From contig NZ_VORM01000001.1 of assembly GCF_007997225.1 (NCBI RefSeq), positions 248,001 to 312,000 on the forward strand: 64,000 nucleotides of DNA. Reading direction: 5' to 3'. Source of the stretch: Subsaximicrobium wynnwilliamsii. Lineage in GTDB: Bacteria; Bacteroidota; Bacteroidia; Flavobacteriales; Flavobacteriaceae. Shown piece after piece: positions 8,675 to 15,957 of the stretch (position 1 is its first letter; every line of letters begins with the position of its first letter). The notes beneath the pieces are model-generated. The model had not been told where the DNA came from and did not search any database. It saw nothing but the letters and a program-made list of their open reading frames with translations. Made by a program: the position numbers and the translations under genes.

Positions 8675-9384
8675 TTTTTAGGTAATTTTAAAATCATTGA
8701 ATGCGCCAGTTCGAGATCATCTACGTGACCGGCTAGATCTCCATTATCAGTTTTGAAATGCATGTGCATTAATGTGGAGTGGTGCGTGAAGACACCTTTA
8801 TGTTTTTCTGAATAAAAACCTAGAACCTCCACTTTCTGATTTTTTAAAACGCCATTGCTTCCAGAAGTCTTGTGCTTTTCATGGGTGTGAATCGTATCGC
8901 CATCAATCCAATCAATCACGTGCCAGTTTAAACTCATGGCTTTTCCTTCCAATAGAAAGGGAAATGGCTTTTCAACATCCAATCCTTGCGCTTTTGCATG
9001 TTTCATGATAAATTGCTCGAGCTGGCTTATATCCTTTACTTCTGAAGGAATGCTTAGCTCGACCCAAGCATCAACTTGCGCCCATACAAGTAATGAAGCT
9101 TTAGCCTTGAAAGAATTATCTATCACGACTTGACTATTGACCACTTGGGAATTGAAAGGCTCAGCATTGAAAATCTGAACCTCTCCTTTGAGATTTTCGA
9201 TGGCGCCGAGTGCATAACTATTGCGCATTCGCGAAAGCGAATCCAACGAAGCAGTCGCACGTAAATCTCCAGACATCAATGTCTTCAACGCTCCAGTATA
9301 GTGCGCCGTGCCATCTGTTTCTTGATTTTCACAAGATGTAAAAAGCAACCCAATCAGCACTGAAAATAGGAGTTTGTGTTTCAT
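8671..9384 (-). CDS. Lipoprotein of the alpha-acetolactate decarboxylase (BudA) family
   Basis: 237 aa. The N-terminus (MKHKLLFSVLIGLLFTSCEN) is a lipoprotein signal with TSC. The body resembles alpha-acetolactate decarboxylase. ALGAIENLKGE matches the N-terminal family motif, and MHMHFKTDNGDLAGHVDDLE near the C-terminus carries the spaced His residues (HxH and a later GH) that bind zinc in this family. The normal enzyme is cytoplasmic and makes acetoin, so an exported lipidated form in a copper operon is odd. It may bind metal or act on another substrate in the periplasm. Its stop overlaps the copA start by 4 bases, so the two are translated together. The family call rests on motifs I recognise, not an alignment. 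Confidence 0.65.
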   Translation of the reverse strand: MKHKLLFSVLIGLLFTSCENQETDGTAHYTGALKTLMSGDLRATASLDSLSRMRNSYALGAIENLKGEVQIFNAEPFNSQVVNSQVVIDNSFKAKASLLVWAQVDAWVELSIPSEVKDISQLEQFIMKHAKAQGLDVEKPFPFLLEGKAMSLNWHVIDWIDGDTIHTHEKHKTSGSNGVLKNQKVEVLGFYSEKHKGVFTHHSTLMHMHFKTDNGDLAGHVDDLELAHSMILKLPKK

Positions 9385-9441
9385 GATTATTGCATAACAA
9401 ATTTAACGAACAATCCACCTGCCAAAAACTACAGGAGCTAC

Positions 9442-9639
9442 TTATAAAGCCGAAAAAGTTCCCAAGAGCATACTTTTGCCTTCGTTTTCTCCCATCGCTT
9501 TTTGCATCCTTTTTTCGGTCACAAAAATCTGTATCATGCTACTAATGATGTAGCCTAATACAAACGCCCATAACGCCATCCAGAAAAACCCGGTGGTGGT
9601 TTAGGCAGCTTCGCCCCATTGTTTTAGAAAGTCGTCCAT
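9442..9639 (-). pseudogene. Remnant of a YraQ/DUF318-type permease gene
   Basis: From an ATG at 9639 the frame reads MDDFLKQWGEAA, a TAA (9601-9603), then TTTGFFWMALWAFVLGYI, SSMIQIFVTEKRMQKAMGEN and EGKSMLLGTF, and stops at 9442. This is the characteristic start of a Bacteroidota permease of the YraQ/DUF318 type, normally over 300 aa. An early stop and loss of everything after about residue 65 leave only the first membrane helix and loop. It lies inside the copper island between the DUF3347 and BudA-family genes. The intact permeases are often found near metal genes. Confidence 0.65.
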
Positions 9640-9740
9640 TCTTTTAAGGATAAAGAATCAAGTACAAAGTATTAAGGATAAAAAGCTCAAGCTACCTGAT
9701 TTTAGTATTTCACTCGCCACTCATCTCTTTTACTCTATCA

Positions 9741-10292
9741 TTATTTACCTACCAAAGTTTCCGTAACCTTACCACATTTGAGCATACGGTCTCCATAATA
9801 CGGGTTTTTGATTTCGCTCTCTGTGGACAACCAGTAGCCGCCTTTGTTATTGAAAGCCATAGGACAAAACTGCTGGTAAACGGCGCCATCGGTCAATGAT
9901 GCGTTAACCACAAGTGTCATTTTCTCAGTAAGATCAGAGAATGCTGTACGTTGTGCTTCTAGATCCTCTGAATCTGCAATCTGGGTAAGTGTACTTTTCA
10001 ACGCAGTATCCTCTGTGAATTCCATCAGTTTTTGAGCACCAGATTGTGCCTCTGCTGCGTCTGAATTTACCAAGGCTGTTTTGATATGGATGTAATGCTG
10101 AAACATCGCTTGAGTATTTTCATCTGTAAACGTTGGCTTCGCCATTTCGGCATCATCTGTCATTGATTCTTGATGCATCTGATTAACCATAGGAGTAGGA
10201 GCTTCATTTTTGTTTGCATCTTTACACGATACTGCTGTTAAGGTTATAAATGCTATCGCAACTACACCTAATGTTGATTTTAATGTATTCAT
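9741..10292 (-). CDS. DUF3347 lipoprotein, putative periplasmic metal-binding protein
   Basis: 183 aa. A lipoprotein signal ends at TAVSCKD. A polar stretch with Met and His residues (MVNQMHQESMTDD) precedes a DUF3347 domain of about 60-180. The domain carries QQFCPMAFNNKGGYWLS and a later LKCGK, the same Cys/Met pattern as the C-terminus of the CusB adaptor at 3069-4787. The two are evidently paralogous: one copy fused to the adaptor, one free. In Bacteroidota these domains accompany copper/silver efflux genes and are assumed to hold metal in the periplasm. The direct ligand role of the Cys and Met residues is inferred. Confidence 0.82.
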   Translation of the reverse strand: MNTLKSTLGVVAIAFITLTAVSCKDANKNEAPTPMVNQMHQESMTDDAEMAKPTFTDENTQAMFQHYIHIKTALVNSDAAEAQSGAQKLMEFTEDTALKSTLTQIADSEDLEAQRTAFSDLTEKMTLVVNASLTDGAVYQQFCPMAFNNKGGYWLSTESEIKNPYYGDRMLKCGKVTETLVGK

Positions 10293-10343
10293 TTTTTTTA
10301 AATTTAAGTTTCTGTTTATAATTATTGATTTTTAGGATGAACA

Positions 10344-10730
10344 TTACAATCTTTCAATTACTTTTTCCAGCATTGCAGTTATTTCATTGGCAATGTCGTT
10401 CAATTTTTCATTCTCTACTGCCTGCATGGATGCCATTGGGTTGACGGCCGCGACCTCAATAACGCCGTCTTCAATTTCCTGCACAATGACATTACAGGGA
10501 AGCATGGTTCCAATTTTATCTTCTGCCTGTAGGGCTTTGTAGGCATAAGGTGGATTACAGGCGCCAAGGATTTTGTACTTCTTGAAATCCACATCAAGTT
10601 TCTTTTTCATGGTCGCTTTGATGTCGATTTCTGTGAGTATGCCAAAACCTCCTTCTTTCAATCCTATTGTGACTTTATCGATAACCTCTTCAAAAGTGCC
10701 TTTGATCGTTTTGTTAAAATAATACTTCAT
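10344..10730 (-). CDS. DUF302 family protein
   Basis: 128 aa, without a signal peptide. The DUF302 fold is recognisable from the N-terminal helix-strand (FEEVIDKVTIGLKEGGFGIL), the central GACNPPYAYKAL segment and the MLPCNVIVQE strand. The family has an alpha-beta fold and unknown biochemical function. It is often seen near metal or sulfur metabolism genes. The two conserved Cys (GACNPP, LPCNV) could bind metal, but this is inference. It is packed 5 bases after the SHOCT gene and 50 bases before the DUF3347 gene. Confidence 0.85.
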   Translation of the reverse strand: MKYYFNKTIKGTFEEVIDKVTIGLKEGGFGILTEIDIKATMKKKLDVDFKKYKILGACNPPYAYKALQAEDKIGTMLPCNVIVQEIEDGVIEVAAVNPMASMQAVENEKLNDIANEITAMLEKVIERL

Positions 10731-10735
10731 GGTTT

Positions 10736-10927
10736 TTAATTTTTAGTGTTCAACGTTCGTTTTTGTTCTTCAAATTCTTCTTTGTTTATCTCGCCCTTGG
10801 CAAATCGTTTGTCCAAAATAGCCATAGGATTTTCTCTATATCTGATGTTTTCTTTATTTCTTCTAATGTATAGAACTGCGCCCAATACGAGCAGAACCGG
10901 TATCAGTATCCACCACCACATCATCAT
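10736..10927 (-). CDS. Small membrane protein with SHOCT domain
   Basis: 63 aa. An N-terminal helix rich in Met and Trp (MMMWWWILIPVLLVLGAVLY) anchors the protein. The C-terminus has the short SHOCT motif (ILDKRFAKGEINKEEFEEQK), a roughly 30-residue helical module found at the ends of many bacterial membrane proteins. SHOCT modules are thought to mediate oligomer contacts. The Met-rich start in a copper locus may be meaningful, or simply reflect the signal anchor. It is one of a closely spaced set of small genes on this strand. Confidence 0.8.
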   Translation of the reverse strand: MMMWWWILIPVLLVLGAVLYIRRNKENIRYRENPMAILDKRFAKGEINKEEFEEQKRTLNTKN

Positions 10928-10994
10928 AGTTATATCGTTTTAAAGTTAACTAATTGTTTTCATACGTAATTAACCCAATCTTTAGACTCGGTAT

Positions 10995-11552
10995 TTACTG
11001 TCCTTCATTTTTCATTTTCTTCATCATTTCGGGGTTTTTTTCCTTCATTTCTTCCTTCATTTCAGGGTTCTCATTCATCAATTGCATCATCATTGCTTTC
11101 ATATCCTTTTTCATCATTTTATTAGAATGGATTTCATCCATCAGCATTTTACGATCTTTTTCATTTTCCATCATTTTGTTGAGCATTTTAGAATACATCT
11201 TTTGCATCATTTCCGGATTTTCTTCCATCATCATCTGCATATGCGACTGCATTTTTTCTTTCATTTCAGGGTTTTTCTCCATCATCATTTTCATGTTTCC
11301 AGATTCCATCTGTGCCATATGGGCCTGCATCATTAACTTTTTGGCAGCTTCACTTTTTTGTGCCTCACTGATGAAATTGGTCAACTGGACAGGGTTTGAA
11401 ATGATTTCTTGATAAATGGCATTTCTATTTTCGTCAACCTGCAATGTCTCGTTGGCGTTGAAGGTTGATTTGCAACTGATCATTGTTCCCACTAATCCAA
11501 TTGCCATCAAAATTTTTACGGTTGTTGTTCTTGCGTTTTTCATTTTTTTCAT
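10995..11552 (-). CDS. Methionine-rich lipoprotein with NPEM repeats
   Basis: 185 aa. A lipoprotein signal ends at GTMISCKS. From about residue 65 the sequence is packed with methionine, including MM and MMM runs, and a repeating phrase NPEM appears five times (for example MEKNPEMKEKM, MEENPEMMQKM, MNENPEMKEEM). The predicted secondary structure is a long charged helix. Met-rich periplasmic proteins commonly bind Cu(I) or Ag(I) through thioether sulfurs, so a metal sponge or chaperone role is likely here. I do not recognise a named family. Spacing and strand place it in the copper transcript between the APC permease and the SHOCT protein. Confidence 0.75.
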   Translation of the reverse strand: MKKMKNARTTTVKILMAIGLVGTMISCKSTFNANETLQVDENRNAIYQEIISNPVQLTNFISEAQKSEAAKKLMMQAHMAQMESGNMKMMMEKNPEMKEKMQSHMQMMMEENPEMMQKMYSKMLNKMMENEKDRKMLMDEIHSNKMMKKDMKAMMMQLMNENPEMKEEMKEKNPEMMKKMKNEGQ

Positions 11553-11576
11553 TTTTAGATTATTTATATGTATTTT

Positions 11577-12890
11577 TTATTCTGAATCCTGTTTCTGTTC
11601 ATTGGTTTTTAAAAACCATCTTTCCCCAGAAATGATCAGCGTCATAGCCACTAATGCCACAATGATGACTGTGATGTCGGAGCTTGCTTTAATCCATAAA
11701 AAGGCACTTAAAACGATGACGTCTAAAAGTATCGCAGTTATGATTATAGCTGAATTGGCCTTAACCTCTTTTCTTAAGTTACGCAAAATGCCCCATTGGA
11801 TCCCAATGTCCATAACCAAATAAAATATGGCACCTAGCGAAGCGATGCGGCTTAAATCAAAAAATATGGTAAGTGCAATGGCAATAACAGCTACGTACAC
11901 CAGCATGTGTTTTTGAACATTCCCAGGCATACCAAAATGTTTGTGAGGAATAAGTTTCATATCCGTCAACATGGCGGTCATTCTTGATACGGCAAAGATG
12001 CTGGCTATAATTCCCGAGATGGTCGCCACTATGGCTATACCAACAGTGAACCATAATCCATATTTTCCAAAAGCGGGCTTGGAAGCTTCAGCCAATGAGT
12101 AATCCTTTGCTGCTACAATTTCTGAAATCGTTAAATTTGATGACACTGCAAATGCCACCAATAGATATATTACAGTACATACTAAAAGTGAAATGATGAT
12201 AGCTCGGCCCACATTTTTTTTTGGGTTTACAATTTCTCCGCCGCTGTTTGTGATCGTCGTAAATCCTTTATAAGCCAAAATGGATAAAGCCAATGCGCCT
12301 AAGTAATCTGTAATAGGATAATCTGTCGAATTATTCAATGAAATTGCATCTTGAAAAGAGAATCCAACCGCCCAAAGTGCCCCTATGGCAAAAATGGCAA
12401 TGCCTCCAACCTTAATGATAGCCATAATCAATGACGACTTTCCAATAATATTATTTCCTGAAATATTAATCAGAAAGGCACCAACAATAAGGAGTACTCC
12501 TAATACGGGCACCCAAACACTGTTGTCGCCTACATTAAAAAGCTGCAGCGTATAAGAACCAAAAGTACGGGCAACCAGACTCTCATTGATAATCATTGAG
12601 AATGCCATTAAAAGTGCACCCGATGCCGCAATAGTACCTTTGCCATAGGCTTTAACCAAATACATTGCGATACCACCCGAGGATGGAAATGCATTTGACA
12701 ATTTGATGTAGCCATAAGCACTAAATCCTGAAATTATCGCTCCAGCAATGAAGGCAAAGGGAAATAAATTACCAGACAGTTCAGCCACCTGACCCAATAA
12801 GGCAAAAATACCTGCACCAATCATGACACCAGTACCTAAAGCGATGGCTCCAATGAGTGATAAACTGTCTTTTTTATAGGTATTATCCAT
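11577..12890 (-). CDS. APC superfamily amino-acid permease-like transporter
   Basis: 437 aa with about twelve hydrophobic helices. The first helix region has the APC signature GTGVMIGAGIFALLGQ, and a second conserved region is GFTTITNSGGEIVNPKKNVG. The overall pattern fits cationic or broad amino-acid permeases of the APC family. Substrate cannot be told from sequence. It starts 2 bases after the end of the multicopper oxidase gene, so it sits firmly in the copper operon. Either it feeds an amino acid needed under copper stress or it is cargo. No metal-binding motif is visible. Confidence 0.8.
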   Translation of the reverse strand: MDNTYKKDSLSLIGAIALGTGVMIGAGIFALLGQVAELSGNLFPFAFIAGAIISGFSAYGYIKLSNAFPSSGGIAMYLVKAYGKGTIAASGALLMAFSMIINESLVARTFGSYTLQLFNVGDNSVWVPVLGVLLIVGAFLINISGNNIIGKSSLIMAIIKVGGIAIFAIGALWAVGFSFQDAISLNNSTDYPITDYLGALALSILAYKGFTTITNSGGEIVNPKKNVGRAIIISLLVCTVIYLLVAFAVSSNLTISEIVAAKDYSLAEASKPAFGKYGLWFTVGIAIVATISGIIASIFAVSRMTAMLTDMKLIPHKHFGMPGNVQKHMLVYVAVIAIALTIFFDLSRIASLGAIFYLVMDIGIQWGILRNLRKEVKANSAIIITAILLDVIVLSAFLWIKASSDITVIIVALVAMTLIISGERWFLKTNEQKQDSE

Positions 12891-12892
12891 AC

Positions 12893-15244
12893 TTAAAATC
12901 TTAATGATAGACCGCCACCCGCACCAAAGCGGTTATCATAGCTGCCCATCAATGAAAAGTCTCGGCTCAATACATACTCTAAGCCAAGCTTCCAAACGGT
13001 TTCTTCTTTAAAATCGGTGCCTGCTTCAAAATCATTTACCCAGCCAAAATCCATCTGGTATTCATACTCCCCAAAAATGGCCACCCTTCTAAAAATCATT
13101 GTGGCGGTTGACAGTGAAATTATAGGTCTCAATTTGTTGTCTATGCGCAAATCTGAATCAATGAGAAGTGGGAGCAAATAGCGCACACCTACAACTCCTG
13201 TGGCTCCAATCTCATCCATACTATCTTCCATCTCATTCTCAACATTTACACCGCCAAATACGCGGAAGTAACTGTTTAGCCAACGTTCATAAGTGAATTC
13301 TGCTTCCAAATTTTCATTCCATCCGTATTCGCCTCGTAAAATGAATTGGTTACGTATGTTCGTCGCCGTGTAGAAGAACTCTGTCATATGGCTTGCTGCG
13401 GTCACCTCTCCCCAAGTATAGATATGATCGGCTTCATTGGTTAGGTTTTTGAGTGGAAATGCTTTCAAACGCTCGTCCCGTGGCGTGTCGTAACTAAAAA
13501 CCCTAGCCATACCACTGTTTATGTGATATAATATGTGACAATGAAAAAACCAATCGCCTTGTTCACTCGCATCAAACTCGATTACAACCTTTTGCATTGG
13601 CGCTACGTTTACAGTATGCTTCAATGGAGAGTACTCGCCATTTTCGTTCAATACTCTAAAGAAATGCCCATGTAGGTGCATGGGGTGATGCATCATTGTT
13701 AAATTGTTTAGGGTGATACGAACCACTTCTCCTTGTTCAATTTTAATTTTATCAGTTTCTGAAAGTGGCACACCGTTGATACTCCACACGTATCGATTCA
13801 TATTACCCGTTAAGTTGAATAGTATTTCCTTAACAGGTTTGTCACTTTCAAACGCTGTAGGTTCTGGCGAGCGCAGATAATTGTAATTGAATTCGGGATT
13901 AGCACCGGTTTTCATATTGTCGCCTATCACTTTATCTTTTGGTATGATGTAGCCCATCTTCATGTCTTTCATATCCCCATTTTTCATAGACTTATCGTTC
14001 ATTTTCATGTCCATTTTATCCTGATTCATGCTCATGGAATCAGTCTTTTTTGACACATCACCCGCTTTCATATCATCATTCATGGCCATCCCATCCATCT
14101 TCATTGCATATTTTTTCATATACTTAATGGAATCATTTTTAGAAGGATTGAATTTTGCTGCAGGTGCACCCATTTTCATGTCCATAGCCATCATGTGTTT
14201 TATGCTCTCAATTAAATCTGGCTCTGGAACTACAGGCGCTTTAAGTAGGTCGCCATCTCCCAAATAAGCCGATGCCTGTCCTGAACCGTCCTGAGAAGTC
14301 GCTCGTATTTCTAGCTTAGCATTTTCGGGAATGGTAACGATAAAATCGTAGGTTTCGGCAACCCCTATAAGCGTTTTATTCTTTTGGATGGGCACAACCT
14401 TCAATCCATCTGAAGCCACTAGCATTGGGTCGTTACCGCCAAAGGTCAACCAGAAATAGGTTGCTGCCGAAGCGTTTACAAAACGGACTCGTACCTTTTC
14501 CCCTGGTTCAAAATCATTATAGTCTTGAGTAGGTTGGCCATTAATAAAAAACCGGTCGTAATAATTGTCAAGAATAGCCATATCTGGCATACGTTGCCAC
14601 ATCATTTTTAATTTGGCACCCACGGCATCTTTCTTTATTATTTTGTCCCAACTTTGTATCTGCCCTTTCTTAATAAGATACCATTCGTTACCCCTTTTTA
14701 AATTTTTGAGCTGTGATTTCGGATTTTCATCCATCCAGTCTGAAAGCACTAAAACCAAGTCTTTATCGTATTCTAAATTGGTTTCTTTTGGGTTTATTTG
14801 AATGCTACCATACACACCACGCTGTTCTTGTAATCCCGTATGCGAATGGTACCAATAGGTTCCAGACTGTTTCAAAGCAAACTTGTATTGTAGAGTTTCG
14901 CCTGGTTTAATGGGGGGTGTGGTTAGGTAAGGCACACCGTCGTAGAAATTAGGCAGAATAAGCCCGTGCCAGTGAACTGATGTTTCTTCATCCATCGCAT
15001 TGGTTACATTGATAATCGCAAACTCCCCTTCATTGAATTCCAGATTAGGACCAGGTATACCTCCATTCACAGTCATTGCTTTTATATCCTTGCCAGTAAA
15101 GTTTACCGTTTTGTAATCTATTGTTAGGTCATAAACACGTTCTGGCCAGTTATCTACATTTTCTTCAGTTTTATTCGCAGTCAGTTGCGCACTTGCCCCA
15201 AAGGAAATACACAGCAATAGCACAACTAACAGTCTCATTTTCAT
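12893..15244 (-). CDS. Multicopper oxidase fused to a CopB-like outer-membrane barrel
   Basis: A periplasmic copper oxidase likely to convert Cu(I) to the less toxic Cu(II). With the ATG at 15244 (MKMRLLVV..., signal ending GASA) it has 783 aa; a TTG ten codons earlier is less likely. The oxidase part shows all copper sites: SVHWHGLI, YWYHSHTGLQ, HHPMHLHGHF and WFFHCHILYH. A Met-rich insert (about 350-440, MKMDGMAMN, MSMNQDKMDMKM) resembles the CopA/CueO metal-entry region. After about residue 600 the protein continues for some 175 aa with alternating beta-strands ending LSLRF. This matches CopB-type barrels and the C-terminal Phe of outer-membrane proteins, so it joins pcoA/copA-type and pcoB/copB-type functions in one chain. 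Confidence 0.88.
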   Translation of the reverse strand: MKMRLLVVLLLCISFGASAQLTANKTEENVDNWPERVYDLTIDYKTVNFTGKDIKAMTVNGGIPGPNLEFNEGEFAIINVTNAMDEETSVHWHGLILPNFYDGVPYLTTPPIKPGETLQYKFALKQSGTYWYHSHTGLQEQRGVYGSIQINPKETNLEYDKDLVLVLSDWMDENPKSQLKNLKRGNEWYLIKKGQIQSWDKIIKKDAVGAKLKMMWQRMPDMAILDNYYDRFFINGQPTQDYNDFEPGEKVRVRFVNASAATYFWLTFGGNDPMLVASDGLKVVPIQKNKTLIGVAETYDFIVTIPENAKLEIRATSQDGSGQASAYLGDGDLLKAPVVPEPDLIESIKHMMAMDMKMGAPAAKFNPSKNDSIKYMKKYAMKMDGMAMNDDMKAGDVSKKTDSMSMNQDKMDMKMNDKSMKNGDMKDMKMGYIIPKDKVIGDNMKTGANPEFNYNYLRSPEPTAFESDKPVKEILFNLTGNMNRYVWSINGVPLSETDKIKIEQGEVVRITLNNLTMMHHPMHLHGHFFRVLNENGEYSPLKHTVNVAPMQKVVIEFDASEQGDWFFHCHILYHINSGMARVFSYDTPRDERLKAFPLKNLTNEADHIYTWGEVTAASHMTEFFYTATNIRNQFILRGEYGWNENLEAEFTYERWLNSYFRVFGGVNVENEMEDSMDEIGATGVVGVRYLLPLLIDSDLRIDNKLRPIISLSTATMIFRRVAIFGEYEYQMDFGWVNDFEAGTDFKEETVWKLGLEYVLSRDFSLMGSYDNRFGAGGGLSLRF

Positions 15245-15321
15245 AGTTTTGAATTTTAACACAAGGGATAACAAATATACTTTTGTTATTCAGTGCGTTG
15301 TGTCACAATTATGGTTCATAT

Positions 15322-15888
15322 CTATACAATTTGGTCCAATGGGTTTCTAGTGTTTTTTTGTTCTGCTTTGTATTCTGAAAGACTTAAGCCTGTTTCGGCT
15401 TTAAATTGCCTACTCAAATGATTGAGATGACTATAATCCAGAAGCTGACTTATCTCTGTGAAGTTTTTTTCCTGTGCCTGAATCAGTTCTTTTACTTTCT
15501 CAATTTTTAGCTTTATAAAGTATTTTTCAATGGTAATGCCTTCCGTAGAAGAGAATACTTTACTCACTTTTGAGTAGTCTTGATGCATTGTTTTTGCAAG
15601 ATGCGTCGACAGTTTTTCGTGTAATTCAAGTGGAAGATCATCCACTATTTTAATGAGTTGAATCTTTACCTGCTCAGTCAATTTATCTTCAGCAGCATCG
15701 ATGAGTTCAAAACCATTGCTCTCAATAATATTTTTAAGTTTTTCTAACTCACTATCATCTTGAATATCTAATTGAACACGTCCAAGTTCAATCTCTTCCA
15801 ATGCGATATCCTGAGCTTCGATTTCATTTTTGAGCACCTTGATGCAACGATCGCACACCATATTTTTTATGTAGAAATTTTGCTTCAT
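15322..15888 (-). CDS. HMA-domain/AraC-type fusion regulator, probable copper sensor
   Basis: 188 aa. The N-terminal HMA-like domain (1-70) has the metal motif MVCDRC. The C-terminal region (about 80-175) matches an AraC-type DNA-binding half, with LKIEKVKELIQ, FTEISQLLDYSHLNHLSRQF and TGLSLSEYK as the helix-turn-helix and following helix. The design suggests that metal binding by the CxxC site controls DNA binding. It lies between the tolC-type gene and the oxidase, all on the same strand, so it may autoregulate the island. This architecture differs from CueR and CusRS. The family call is from motif recognition. Confidence 0.8.
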   Translation of the reverse strand: MKQNFYIKNMVCDRCIKVLKNEIEAQDIALEEIELGRVQLDIQDDSELEKLKNIIESNGFELIDAAEDKLTEQVKIQLIKIVDDLPLELHEKLSTHLAKTMHQDYSKVSKVFSSTEGITIEKYFIKLKIEKVKELIQAQEKNFTEISQLLDYSHLNHLSRQFKAETGLSLSEYKAEQKNTRNPLDQIV

Positions 15889-15902
15889 TAGTATTCTATT
15901 TT

Positions 15903-15957
15903 AGACCTAACAGGTTTCAATAACCTGTAAGGCCTGTTTTGAAACCCTGTTAGGTCT
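15903..15957. repeat. Compound palindromic repeat overlapping the tolC-type stop codon
   Basis: Arms GACCTAACAGGTTT, AACCTGTAAGGCC and AAACCCTGTTAGGTC are arranged in a row, an imperfect compound of the CCTAACAGG family. On the minus strand the last codons of the tolC-type gene (CAG ACC TAA) are read from the repeat arm, so the repeat provides its stop codon at 15950-15952. Confidence 0.8.

Noticed and set aside
11082-11336. 84-aa His/Phe-rich plus-strand open frame
   Set aside because: It is the antisense of the Met-rich lipoprotein; CAT codons mirror ATG codons.
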